A stretch of DNA of 18,399 nucleotides from Aureispira sp964445645 (GCA_964445645.1 CAYULH010000112.1:1-18399), one strand, 5' to 3'; shown: positions 8,792 to 16,185, counted from the first letter of the stretch. A program made the numbers and translations. The notes: generated from the letters alone by a model not told the origin.

Positions 8792-9226
8792 ATGCACAAT
8801 TATACGCTATTAGAAGCGATTCCAGACCGAATATTGGAACGAGGATTTGATTATTACGAAAATGGCAATGTGCTAGAACTGGAGGAAATTGGGCAAGGAG
8901 AATATACGGCAGTTGTGGAGGGGATGGAGTTGTATACCGTTTATATCAAAATTGTAGAGGAATGTATAGTTTCAGAACATTATTGTACCTGCCCTTATGA
9001 CTGGGGCTTGTATTGCAAGCATTTTGTAGCGGTACTGGAGGCTATTGAGGCTGGAGAATATACTTCGGCTACTGATAATGCCAATCATTATTATGCTTTT
9101 CAGCAATTAAAAAACAATATAGAAGGATTGAGCAAGGAAGAGCTACAACAATTGATATTGGATGTTGCCAAAAGAGATAAGCCTCTTCGAAGAATGCTGA
9201 TAGACTGGTTGGAGGAGGGGCTGTGA
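8792..9226 (+). CDS. small SWIM zinc-finger protein
   Basis: A 144-residue protein starting at ATG 8792; the frame extends 45 nt upstream to a TTG, but the extra residues look unconserved. It begins with the pattern that precedes SWIM domains (RILERGFDYYENGNVLELEE, residues 13-32). The SWIM finger follows as C65-x-C67-x7-C75-x-H77 (CTCPYDWGLYCKH). The remaining 65 residues are acidic and helical (KEELQQLILDVAKRDK and onward). SWIM fingers bind zinc and mediate DNA or protein contacts. They are usually part of larger proteins such as SNF2-type helicases, whereas here the finger stands almost alone. The gene diverges from the three-gene ATPase operon across 157 nt, so it might be a regulator or accessory of that operon, but this is only a positional argument. 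It could also be a relic of a larger SWIM gene. Confidence 0.8.
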   Translation: MHNYTLLEAIPDRILERGFDYYENGNVLELEEIGQGEYTAVVEGMELYTVYIKIVEECIVSEHYCTCPYDWGLYCKHFVAVLEAIEAGEYTSATDNANHYYAFQQLKNNIEGLSKEELQQLILDVAKRDKPLRRMLIDWLEEGL

Positions 9227-9231
9227 TTTAT

Positions 9232-9393
9232 TAGACATTATTGCGAATAATTTTGTAGCGAAAAAAGCATCTTTTTCCCTCATTCATCGTTAAAAATTGA
9301 CCCCATAGCGCTGCTATGAGCTAAATTTTTGCCTTGACTGATGAAAAAATCTCACTTTTTATCCCTGTACAACTCCATCCGCAATAATGTCTA
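9232..9393. repeat. MITE-like inverted-repeat element, 162 bp
   Basis: Perfect 14-bp terminal inverted repeats, TAGACATTATTGCG (9232-9245) and CGCAATAATGTCTA (9380-9393), bound a sequence that is itself an imperfect palindrome. Inner arms AAAAATT (9292-9298) and AATTTTT (9324-9330) flank a central hairpin CATAGC-GCT-GCTATG (9304-9318). The three dyad centres agree within two bases (9311-9312.5), so the whole could fold as one long hairpin. There is no coding potential. The element begins 5 nt after the SWIM-protein stop. I could not find a convincing target-site duplication. A non-autonomous transposable element or a Bacteroidota-type repetitive palindrome fits best; copy number elsewhere in the genome would decide. 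Confidence 0.7.
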
Positions 9394-9451
9394 TTACCAA
9401 TAATTTTTATTCAGAGGTGTAACTTTTTGGGATGTTCCTATTATACTGTGG

Positions 9452-9476
9452 GTAGTGTTGGACAAAAAAACACTAC
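9452..9476 (+). promoter_or_regulatory. hairpin in the leader of the GldN-like gene
   Basis: An 8-bp perfect stem, GTAGTGTT (9452-9459) and AACACTAC (9469-9476), with a 9-nt loop rich in A. It lies 33 nt before the ATG at 9510. No T-run follows it on the plus strand, so it is not a usual terminator for upstream transcription. It may shape the 5' leader or be a protein-binding dyad. Confidence 0.4.
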
Positions 9477-9509
9477 ATTGATTATTTTACCTATTAATAA
9501 AAATCCATT

Positions 9510-10589
9510 ATGCAGCGCATTCATTGTATTGTAATTGCCTTATTATTTAGCTTATCTACTATCACCTTGGCACAAAACTCTACTCAAAACCTCCTAGACA
9601 ATCCAGACATCAGTTGGGTAGCCGAAGCCTACACTTATTATGCTCCAAGTGCTAATTCGGGGGAATTGGGCAAGAAAAAAATGAAAGAATTGTACCATAT
9701 AGAGGAGCGGAATTCGGCGCGTTTGCTCAAATTGGTGGATGTAGTGAGCGATGATAATTTGTTTGGGGATGCCAAGGATTTGGCTAGTATTATGCTTCAT
9801 TTGGATGCGAGTAAGGTGAAATTATATACCAATTCTGATCTAAAAAAGACCTACACTGCACAAGAATTTCAAAAGAAAAAGAACTCGATTGATACTCTTG
9901 TTACCTTTGACCCAATGCTCAATGAGGAAATTGTTCAAGTAATTGTAAGGGCCTTGAATGAAGATCAGGTAGAAGTATTTAAGGTGAAGCAGTTGATTTA
10001 TTATAATAATAAAACCAAGCAGCTCAACAGTACGCCGGTGGCTCTTGCACCTATGGAAACCCTGCTGGACAACAAAGGGCAGGTAAAAGGCCATACAGAG
10101 ATATTTTGGTTGTCTATTAATGCCCTTCAGGAGCAATTGGATTTGAACCAGCCCGATTATGAGTATGCCATTAGAATGACCCGAAACATCAATGAAAAGG
10201 ATATGAAGGTGGTGAAAGGCAATTGGACTTTGGGGCAAGTGGTGCAGGATATGGTAGATTATGCCACTAAAAATCCTAAAAAGGTAAAATTGTACGAGAA
10301 CATTGGCTATATGGAGGCCATGACCGCAACAGAAGTAGCCAAATTTGGCAACAATGTGGACACTATTATCACCTTTGATCCAGAGACTTTTGAAGAAATT
10401 GTGCAAGTGGTGACCGATAAATTTGATGCCAATGAGGTGAAATCGCTGCGTTTGGTGCAAGATTGGGTGTGGGATGCCCAACAACAACAATTGAATATTC
10501 GTTTGCTTACTTTTGCGCCCATCCAACATCCAAAGCCAAAGGCCAAAGGGTTTTTGAAGCCTTTGTTTTATCAAAAACCGGGGGAGTAA
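9510..10589 (+). CDS. secreted protein with two GldN-like domains
   Basis: A 359-residue protein with a clear signal peptide (MQRIHCIVIALLFSLSTITLAQ, cleavage near residue 21), so periplasmic. It contains two copies of the same domain, about 33-183 and 198-341. Matching segments are KVKLYTNSD and KVKLYENIG (102-110, 258-266), IDTLVTFDPMLNEEIVQV and VDTIITFDPETFEEIVQV (127-144, 283-300), and VALAPM and LTFAPI (177-182, 333-338). The second copy opens with IFWLSINALQEQLDLNQP (198-215). These features resemble the type IX secretion and gliding protein GldN/PorN, where a tryptophan-rich opening, a DTV..D..TGEE stretch and a closing APL-type segment occur once. GldN forms a periplasmic ring with GldK. 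No gldKLM genes adjoin this one, so it is an orphan, duplicated relative rather than GldN itself. The homology is my reading of motifs and would need a profile search. Confidence 0.7.
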   Translation: MQRIHCIVIALLFSLSTITLAQNSTQNLLDNPDISWVAEAYTYYAPSANSGELGKKKMKELYHIEERNSARLLKLVDVVSDDNLFGDAKDLASIMLHLDASKVKLYTNSDLKKTYTAQEFQKKKNSIDTLVTFDPMLNEEIVQVIVRALNEDQVEVFKVKQLIYYNNKTKQLNSTPVALAPMETLLDNKGQVKGHTEIFWLSINALQEQLDLNQPDYEYAIRMTRNINEKDMKVVKGNWTLGQVVQDMVDYATKNPKKVKLYENIGYMEAMTATEVAKFGNNVDTIITFDPETFEEIVQVVTDKFDANEVKSLRLVQDWVWDAQQQQLNIRLLTFAPIQHPKPKAKGFLKPLFYQKPGE

Positions 10590-10679
10590 GCGGATTGGAA
10601 TTGCTTTTATGGCTGCTAGTGTTTGGAAATTGTTATTTTGTGGGGGTATTGTTATTACTATAAGAATTGATAAGAGTTT

Positions 10680-11813
10680 ATGTATATTAAATCATTGGCA
10701 GCTAGGAATATAGAAGAGGGCTGGGAATTGAAAGAAGTAGAGTTTGATTACAATTTTACTTTGTTGGTAGGTGTATCTGGTGCTGGAAAGACACAAATAT
10801 TGAGGTCTATAAGCAACCTGCAAGATATAATTGATGGAAGGGTTGTTAATGGTTTTGAATGGGCAATCAATATAGAATTACCCAATGGTGAGTGCTATAA
10901 ATGGGAAGGAGCTTTCTCTAGTAGAAGAGACGACCAAACTACACATATTATCAATGGAGAAGAACAAAGTAGTAATGGTGCCCTGCAAGGGGGGCAACCT
11001 GTTTTGGTTAGAGAACAACTGGTGGATGGAGCAGATAATAAAATTGTAGATAGAAATAAGGAAGAAACCCTGTTTAATGGTACTAAAGTCCCTAGACTTC
11101 CTAAGCATACTTCTACCTTAGCTATTTTTGAGGAAGAACCACAAATTGTACATTTAAAAACAATATTGGATAGAATAGTCTTTAGAGATAATACAGAGAG
11201 AACCAAACCTATTCACGCACCTTTATCCTTTGAAGAAGTACTAACAAAAATTAAAGTTAATAAATTAGCTGAACTAAAGGAGTACACACTACCCAATATC
11301 ATTAAATTCTTATTGGCTATACGAAATGAAATACCTGTATTTGAGACAATTATCCATAGTTTTATAGAAGTGTTTCCTGAAGTTAAGAAGGTTGGAGCAG
11401 CAACAGATATTTATGGTACTTCAGCTACTTATACAGTGGAAATGATTCTTAATGAGGATGATACTGGAGTTCCACAAGTAAAGATGTCCTCTGGAATGTT
11501 GCGTTTTTTGATGCTTCTAATTGATTTGCACCTCTCCCCAGACGGCTCCATTTTTCTAATAGATGAAATTGAAAATAGTTTGGGTATCAATTGCTTGGAC
11601 GAGTATGTGCATCAATTGCAACATGCCAATCCCAATATTCAAATCATTGCTACCAGCCATCACCCTTATATTATCAATAACATTCCTTACCAGCAATGGA
11701 AGGTGGTAAAAAGAAAAGGGGCTGTTATTAGTGTGATGGATGCCGAAGATTTGGGAATAGGACAATCACGCCAAGAGGCGTTTATTCAGCTCAATAAAGT
11801 ACTCAAAAAGTAG
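10680..11813 (+). CDS. AAA_21-type ATPase, first gene of a second ATPase-TOPRIM pair
   Basis: A 377-residue ABC/SMC-like ATPase. Walker A is GVSGAGKT (31-38). A signature-like SSGMLR (270-275) is followed by Walker B SIFLIDEIENSL (290-301) with the catalytic Asp-Glu at 295-296, and the switch histidines are in ATSHHP (324-329). The middle (about 50-260) is a poorly conserved, AT-rich insertion without transmembrane or coiled-coil features that I can name. It differs from the DUF3696 ATPase of the minus-strand operon: no DUF3696 tail and a true Walker B. The stop is 6 nt before the next ATG, and the shared AGGGG at 11812-11816 can serve as that gene's ribosome site, so the two are co-transcribed. 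ATPases of this type commonly pair with TOPRIM or nuclease partners in abortive-infection systems. The family is clear; a defence role is inferred. Confidence 0.85.
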   Translation: MYIKSLAARNIEEGWELKEVEFDYNFTLLVGVSGAGKTQILRSISNLQDIIDGRVVNGFEWAINIELPNGECYKWEGAFSSRRDDQTTHIINGEEQSSNGALQGGQPVLVREQLVDGADNKIVDRNKEETLFNGTKVPRLPKHTSTLAIFEEEPQIVHLKTILDRIVFRDNTERTKPIHAPLSFEEVLTKIKVNKLAELKEYTLPNIIKFLLAIRNEIPVFETIIHSFIEVFPEVKKVGAATDIYGTSATYTVEMILNEDDTGVPQVKMSSGMLRFLMLLIDLHLSPDGSIFLIDEIENSLGINCLDEYVHQLQHANPNIQIIATSHHPYIINNIPYQQWKVVKRKGAVISVMDAEDLGIGQSRQEAFIQLNKVLKK

Positions 11814-11819
11814 GGGCTG

Positions 11820-12554
11820 ATGAACTGTTATTTTGTATTTGAAGGCCAAACAGAACCTATCGTTTACAATGAGTGGTTGAAGCTATTGGTGCCTGATTTG
11901 GAAGAAGTAGATTTTCCCAATCAGGTAGTCCATAACCAGTACGTTCAGTTTAGTGATATGGGCTTGCCCCAATTGTATCAAGTTGTGCAGGATGCTATTG
12001 CTGATATTAATGAAGCCGAGTCGCAGTTTGATTATTTGGTGGTGGTCATGGATGCCGACCAATTGACCGTAGAAAGACGTAGAGAGAAATTATTGGAGTA
12101 TCTTGAAGAACACGTCAATGTGGAAAGTAGCTTGCACAGAACTTTACCAAGCTTTTGCCAATTAGTTATTATCGTTCAAAAAGTGTGTATAGAAACATGG
12201 TTTTTGGGCAATCCATCTTTTGTGCCAACACACCCCAAAGACTCGATACTGAGAGCCTACAAAGCCTATTTTGATGTTTGTGTGCATGACCCTGAATTAA
12301 TGGCTGCAGATTTTGTTGCTGTTGATAAGTCAACCTTATTTGGTTGTTCTACACGCGCCCAATTTCATGCAAAATACTTCAATGAAGTGCTTAAAGAACG
12401 AACCAGAGCAGGTTACAGAAAGAGCAAACCCAAAGAAGTCACACAATCTTCTTATCTAAATCAACTCCTCAAACGCCAAAACGAAACCAAACACTTGGCC
12501 TCTTTTAAAACTTTTCTAGATTTTTGTGAAACACTCCACGCACAAATGAAGTAA
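11820..12554 (+). CDS. TOPRIM-like protein (RloB/DUF4276-type), partner of the upstream ATPase
   Basis: A 244-residue protein with motifs in TOPRIM-like order: YFVFEGQTEPIVYNEWL (4-20, with E8 and E12), FDYLVVVMDADQL (70-82, D78 and D80), and VCIETWFLGN (122-131). The opening EGxTE, the DxD and the later IE-x-WFL are shared with proteins of the RloB (AbiLii-like) and DUF4276 groups, which sit beside an ATPase gene in restriction-linked and abortive-infection loci. The C-terminal third is basic (KERTRAGYRKSKPKE, 201-215), suggesting nucleic-acid contact. It starts 6 nt after the ATPase stop and ends 10 nt before ybaK, so it could share a transcript with both. Which of the TOPRIM families it belongs to is uncertain, and catalytic activity is inferred from the acidic residues only. 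Confidence 0.65.
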   Translation: MNCYFVFEGQTEPIVYNEWLKLLVPDLEEVDFPNQVVHNQYVQFSDMGLPQLYQVVQDAIADINEAESQFDYLVVVMDADQLTVERRREKLLEYLEEHVNVESSLHRTLPSFCQLVIIVQKVCIETWFLGNPSFVPTHPKDSILRAYKAYFDVCVHDPELMAADFVAVDKSTLFGCSTRAQFHAKYFNEVLKERTRAGYRKSKPKEVTQSSYLNQLLKRQNETKHLASFKTFLDFCETLHAQMK

Positions 12555-12564
12555 TCCATTCCCC

Positions 12565-13032
12565 ATGAAAAAAACAAACGCCCTCCGCCTCCTAGACCGC
12601 CAAAAAATACCCTACACCACCATCAGCTACACCTATGATCCCGAGAATTTGGATGTAGCCCACATTGCTGCCAGCAATGACTTGGCATTGAAGACCATTT
12701 ACAAAACCTTAATCCTAAAAGGGGACAAAACAGGCGTGTTTGTGGCGGTGGTGGCAGGCGATGCCCAGCTCAATCTCAAAAAAGCAGCGCAGGCCAGTGG
12801 CAACAAAAAAGTAGCCCTATTGCCTGTCAAGGATTTATTGGCAACCACGGGCTACATGCGTGGGGGCTGCGCCCCCTTGGGCCTCAAGAAGAATTATCCT
12901 GTTTATCTGGATGTTTCGGCCAAGGGCTTGGAGCTGCTGTATGTCAATGCAGGGGTGCGTGGTTTGTTGGTGGGGCTACAGCCCGATGACTTGGTGCAAG
13001 CTGCAGGGGCGGTTTATGGGGTGCTTGCTTGA
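12565..13032 (+). CDS. ybaK: Cys-tRNA(Pro)/Cys-tRNA(Cys) deacylase, YbaK/EbsC family
   Basis: A 155-residue editing enzyme that hydrolyses cysteine wrongly attached to tRNA(Pro) by prolyl-tRNA synthetase; it acts in the cytoplasm. The conserved lysine is in IYKTLIL (K47), the family hallmark GYMRGGCAPLGLKK is at 96-109, and the length is normal for YbaK. The start is ATG 12565, directly after CCATTCCCC, with no strong ribosome site, as is usual in Bacteroidota. It lies 10 nt behind the TOPRIM-like gene, though its GC-richer sequence and housekeeping role suggest it belongs to the core genome rather than the defence pair. A hairpin follows the stop at 13061. Confidence 0.95.
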   Translation: MKKTNALRLLDRQKIPYTTISYTYDPENLDVAHIAASNDLALKTIYKTLILKGDKTGVFVAVVAGDAQLNLKKAAQASGNKKVALLPVKDLLATTGYMRGGCAPLGLKKNYPVYLDVSAKGLELLYVNAGVRGLLVGLQPDDLVQAAGAVYGVLA

Positions 13033-13060
13033 TGCTTGTTTTTATATGGGTATAAAAAAC

Positions 13061-13089
13061 AAGGTCAATTCTTAGAGAGAATTGACCTT
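13061..13089 (-). terminator. strong 12-bp hairpin, T-run on the minus side
   Basis: AAGGTCAATTCT (13061-13072) pairs perfectly with AGAATTGACCTT (13078-13089) around a 5-nt loop. It lies 28 nt after the ybaK stop, where a ybaK terminator is expected. Yet the uridine-rich tail (GTTTTTTAT) would be made only by minus-strand transcription; on the plus side ATATCG follows. It may stop both strands, or act as a back-up terminator for the receptor gene. Confidence 0.6.
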
Positions 13090-13313
13090 ATATCGTACAA
13101 TTAAGTTATTTGACTTATTTAAGGGTAGGATTTGTATTGCGCTTAAAAAAGCAAATAATACGGGAAATTAATAACATTATGGGAGAGTGTTTAATTTGGT
13201 TGTGCATGGTTTTGGAATGTTTGGAACAAAAAATAAATTGAGTGGGGGGTTGAGTTTAGTTTTTGCAATATACAATAATTTAACTCCTTGAAAAAGAAAA
13301 AGTTAAACAAAAA

Positions 13314-13351
13314 AAAGCAACACACCCAATTTTAAGAGGGTGTGTTGCTTT
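13314..13351 (-). terminator. rho-independent terminator of the TonB receptor gene
   Basis: A 14-bp perfect stem (13314-13327 with 13338-13351), core CAACACACCC paired with GGGTGTGTTG, and a 10-nt loop. In the minus direction the stem is followed directly by a run of T (13311-13316 and onward are A on the plus strand). It starts 39 nt after the receptor stop, the textbook position. Confidence 0.85.
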
Positions 13352-13390
13352 ATTGTACCAATTGGCACTATATAGCCTATGAATAAAGGC

Positions 13391-16054
13391 TTAGAAGCTA
13401 AATTTCAAGCTTACATTCCAAGTACGTCCAAAGCCGTAGAAACCACGTGCATTGCCTAACATTGTCTCATAGCTTTCGCCGTCTCTGTAGTAATCGTTGG
13501 CTTCAGCAATGTATTTAGTATCGAGTACATTGTTCATGTTGAAACGCAATTTCAAGGTAGTTTTCTTTAGTTTGATACGGTACGTCAAACCAGCATCCAA
13601 AAGACCATAGCTAGGCAAACGCAAAGCTTGCAAACCAGCTTCAGAAGCAGCCGATCTAGAAGTAGGATCGAAGTTGGTATACAACTCCCAACCATGCCAG
13701 TAATCTACGTCAAAGCTCAATCCAAAAGGCAATGCGTATTCTACACCAATAGCAGCAGTAGTTTGAGCAGCGTCACCTACTTTTAGGCCATCGGCAAATA
13801 CACGAATCGTGTCTACAACTACGTTGTTATCATCGCTAACCAAAGCATCTACATTGTTAGACCATCTCCAATCACCTACCGATACCATACCACGTACCGT
13901 CAAGCCACGAACAGGCTGGCTGCTAAAGTCCAATTCAATTCCTTGGTGAACAGCGTTTAAGCCAGACAAGTTAGCTGTAAAGTCATTTCCTTGAGAATCC
14001 GTTACACGTCTGAAGAATGATTTGTTGAGCCAACGAGTGTGATAACCGTTTAAGTTCAAGGCAATCTTAGAGTAGCGCAAGCCATAACCCAATTCTACCC
14101 CGAATACATCTTCGTTGGCAGCACCTTGGTTGATTTTGTTATCAAAAGTAGGGAATACTACGTCAAAGATAGGCGCTCTGGAGAAGTAACCCGTATTAAC
14201 AAATACATTGTGGTTTTTGTTGATGTTGTAGTTAGCACCACCTTTAACGGTGTAACCCAAGAAGTTAGCATTGTCAGATACTTGGTTTCCGGGAGTGTAG
14301 TTGAAGTAATCTACACGCGTATAACCAGTGTTCGATAAAGCACCATTTACAAAAGCACTCAAACCAAACTTGCTAGTATATTCTACCTGACCAAAAACAC
14401 CTTGCCAAGCTACCAAACCATCATTGTGGTAGTGAATGATGTCACCTTTTTGCTTCAAAGCACCTGTTTCTCTGTTAGAGATAGTACCGTCACCATCCAA
14501 GTCAACCATGTCATCTTGTGCATTAACATCTCTAGAATCCAACCAATACTCATTACCCAACAAGTCATCTACCTGGCGGTAGTGTTGGCCTCTGTAGTAG
14601 CGTACATCTACACCACCAGAAACAGTAACTTGGTCAGAAACATCAGCTGTTAAGTTAGATAGTATACCATACCAGTCATGAGAGTTGATAGAAGCACGAC
14701 GAATCAAACCAGCACGCTCACCAGCAACCGCACCATACTGAGAAGTAACAGGCTTGGCAGCAATACCGTTAATATCGCTTGTACCTTTGTTCCAGTTGAT
14801 AATATCATCTACACGAATCAAACCATTTTCGTCACGGAATCCCCAAGTACCACGACCACCAATAGAACCACGGTCACCCGTTCCGCCACCACGTCCAAAG
14901 GAAGCATAAGCAGAAGTAGCCAAAGTAACATTATCACTAATAGACCAGTAGTGGTTTAGCGCAATTTGAGGTTTGTGGTAGAAGTTTTTACGTACATTGT
15001 ATACTTCACCAGCTTTGTAACCCCAATCAGAGTTATACGTCAATGAGCGAATGCTGTCATAAGTGATTAAGCTCTCACGGAAAGTACGTTGGCCGTGCTC
15101 TTGGAAAGCACCAAAGGCCGTAAATACCAATTGGTGTTTGTCGCCAAAACCTTTGGAGATAGACCCAAAGTAAGAACCTCCTTGGAATTCAGTTGCATCA
15201 ATAAAACCATCTCCACGTGTATAAGCACCAGAGAAGGTAAATGCCCAGTCTCCTTTAATTTTACCAGTAGAGAGCGTCAAAGAACCACGCAAGTAATTAT
15301 TATTACCATAAGCAATAGAGGCAGAACCACCCGCTTCTTGGTCAGTAGTTTTAGTGATAATATTCATCGTACCACCAATAGAAGAAATAGCCAAACGAGA
15401 AGCACCCAAACCACGTTGTACTTGCATAGTACGTGTCACTTCGCTCAAACCAGCCCAGTTAGACCAGTAAACCCAACCATTCTCCATATCATTAACAGGA
15501 ATACCATTGATCATAACGGCAATGTTACGCTGGTCAAAACCACGGATGTTGATACGAGAATCTCCAAATCCACCACCTTGCTTGGTTACATAAACAGAAG
15601 GCGTGCTACGCAATACCTCTGCGAATTCTTGGTTGCCCAATTTATTTTCAATTTGCTCTGCCTTAACAGAAGAAACCGCTACAGGCGTTTTACGGTCAAT
15701 AGCAATAGAAGCAACTACCTCTACTTCTTTGAGTCCTACAGAAGAAAGAGGCACCGCAATTTCGCCCGCATCAATAGCTTGGTTTGGCTTTACCGTTACG
15801 ACCTTTTCTACAGATTCATACCCCAAGTAAGAAACAATAATGGTTTGTTCGCCTTCAGGAGCATTGTAAATTGTAAAATAACCATCAAAATCTGTTGCAG
15901 TACCCAAGGTAGGCGTTGTACCCTGTACCATAACAGTAGCACTAATCAACCCTTCATTGGTTGAGGCATCAATTAATCTACCCTTGATAGTGCCTTGTCC
16001 CCATGCAAGAGTGGTTGTTAAAAGAAGCAGTGTAAATAAAGATAAATACTTCAT
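13391..16054 (-). CDS. TonB-dependent outer-membrane receptor with carboxypeptidase-like regulatory domain
   Basis: I choose ATG 16054, giving an 887-residue protein beginning MKYLSLFTLLLLTTTLAWGQ, an ideal signal peptide; the frame is open 14 codons further but those residues spoil it. Residues 21-112 are the CarboxypepD_reg-like domain common in Bacteroidota receptors (GTIKGRLIDASTNEGL to YLGYESVEKVVTV). The plug follows at about 113-235 with INIRGFDQRNIAVMINGIPVN and SSIGGTMNIITK. The rest is the 22-strand barrel with a C-terminal KFSF. Such receptors import iron complexes, vitamins or oligosaccharides using TonB energy. No SusD gene adjoins, which argues against a glycan system, and the substrate is unknown. 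An exact EF-hand loop DLDGDGTISNRE (518-529) lies in the barrel region. It has its own promoter (TACTTTTG at 16129-16122) and a strong terminator. Confidence 0.93.
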   Translation of the reverse strand: MKYLSLFTLLLLTTTLAWGQGTIKGRLIDASTNEGLISATVMVQGTTPTLGTATDFDGYFTIYNAPEGEQTIIVSYLGYESVEKVVTVKPNQAIDAGEIAVPLSSVGLKEVEVVASIAIDRKTPVAVSSVKAEQIENKLGNQEFAEVLRSTPSVYVTKQGGGFGDSRINIRGFDQRNIAVMINGIPVNDMENGWVYWSNWAGLSEVTRTMQVQRGLGASRLAISSIGGTMNIITKTTDQEAGGSASIAYGNNNYLRGSLTLSTGKIKGDWAFTFSGAYTRGDGFIDATEFQGGSYFGSISKGFGDKHQLVFTAFGAFQEHGQRTFRESLITYDSIRSLTYNSDWGYKAGEVYNVRKNFYHKPQIALNHYWSISDNVTLATSAYASFGRGGGTGDRGSIGGRGTWGFRDENGLIRVDDIINWNKGTSDINGIAAKPVTSQYGAVAGERAGLIRRASINSHDWYGILSNLTADVSDQVTVSGGVDVRYYRGQHYRQVDDLLGNEYWLDSRDVNAQDDMVDLDGDGTISNRETGALKQKGDIIHYHNDGLVAWQGVFGQVEYTSKFGLSAFVNGALSNTGYTRVDYFNYTPGNQVSDNANFLGYTVKGGANYNINKNHNVFVNTGYFSRAPIFDVVFPTFDNKINQGAANEDVFGVELGYGLRYSKIALNLNGYHTRWLNKSFFRRVTDSQGNDFTANLSGLNAVHQGIELDFSSQPVRGLTVRGMVSVGDWRWSNNVDALVSDDNNVVVDTIRVFADGLKVGDAAQTTAAIGVEYALPFGLSFDVDYWHGWELYTNFDPTSRSAASEAGLQALRLPSYGLLDAGLTYRIKLKKTTLKLRFNMNNVLDTKYIAEANDYYRDGESYETMLGNARGFYGFGRTWNVSLKFSF

Positions 16055-16121
16055 GTTTAGAATAATAATTTGATGAAACATTAGGATGAAATTCAAAACA
16101 GGGTCGTTCTCCTTATGGGCG

Positions 16122-16150
16122 CAAAAGTACTACCTGCCTATAAACTTAAA
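16122..16150 (-). promoter_or_regulatory. promoter of the TonB receptor gene
   Basis: Read on the minus strand, TACTTTTG (16129-16122) matches the Bacteroidota -7 consensus TAnnTTTG fully. A TTTA (16150-16147) lies 17 nt upstream, as a weak -33 element. The distance to the ATG is 67 nt. Confidence 0.6.
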
Positions 16151-16162
16151 GGCATTCCTATG

Positions 16163-16177
16163 TTAACTCTTTGTTAA
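16163..16177. promoter_or_regulatory. dyad TTAAC-N5-GTTAA upstream of the receptor promoter
   Basis: A perfect 5-bp inverted repeat with 5-nt spacer, just upstream of the -33 element of the receptor gene, where an activator would bind. It is short enough to occur by chance in AT-rich DNA. Confidence 0.25.
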
Positions 16178-16185
16178 GAAAGTCA

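Larger units (their letters stand above)
13033..13390. other. non-coding stretch between ybaK and the TonB receptor
   Basis: 358 bases between two converging genes. I find no open frame longer than about 20 codons with a credible start. It holds two hairpins, listed separately (13061-13089 and 13314-13351). Between them (13090-13313) is AT-rich sequence with a short G-run near 13243-13249 and weak local dyads only; I see no tRNA, repeat or promoter in it. Confidence 0.7.

Noticed and set aside
9840..10574. 244-codon minus-strand open frame opposite the GldN-like gene
   Set aside because: It is His/Ile/Leu-rich without motifs; the plus-strand protein has a signal peptide and an internal repeat.
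13172..13240. Short frame starting ATGGGAGAG between ybaK and the receptor
   Set aside because: About 20 codons, no ribosome site or promoter, cysteine- and leucine-rich; not supportable as a gene.
15089..15964. 291-codon plus-strand open frame antisense to the TonB receptor
   Set aside because: It is Thr/Ser/Arg-rich low-complexity translation, has no family motif, and mirrors the codon bias of the receptor gene, which is strongly supported.
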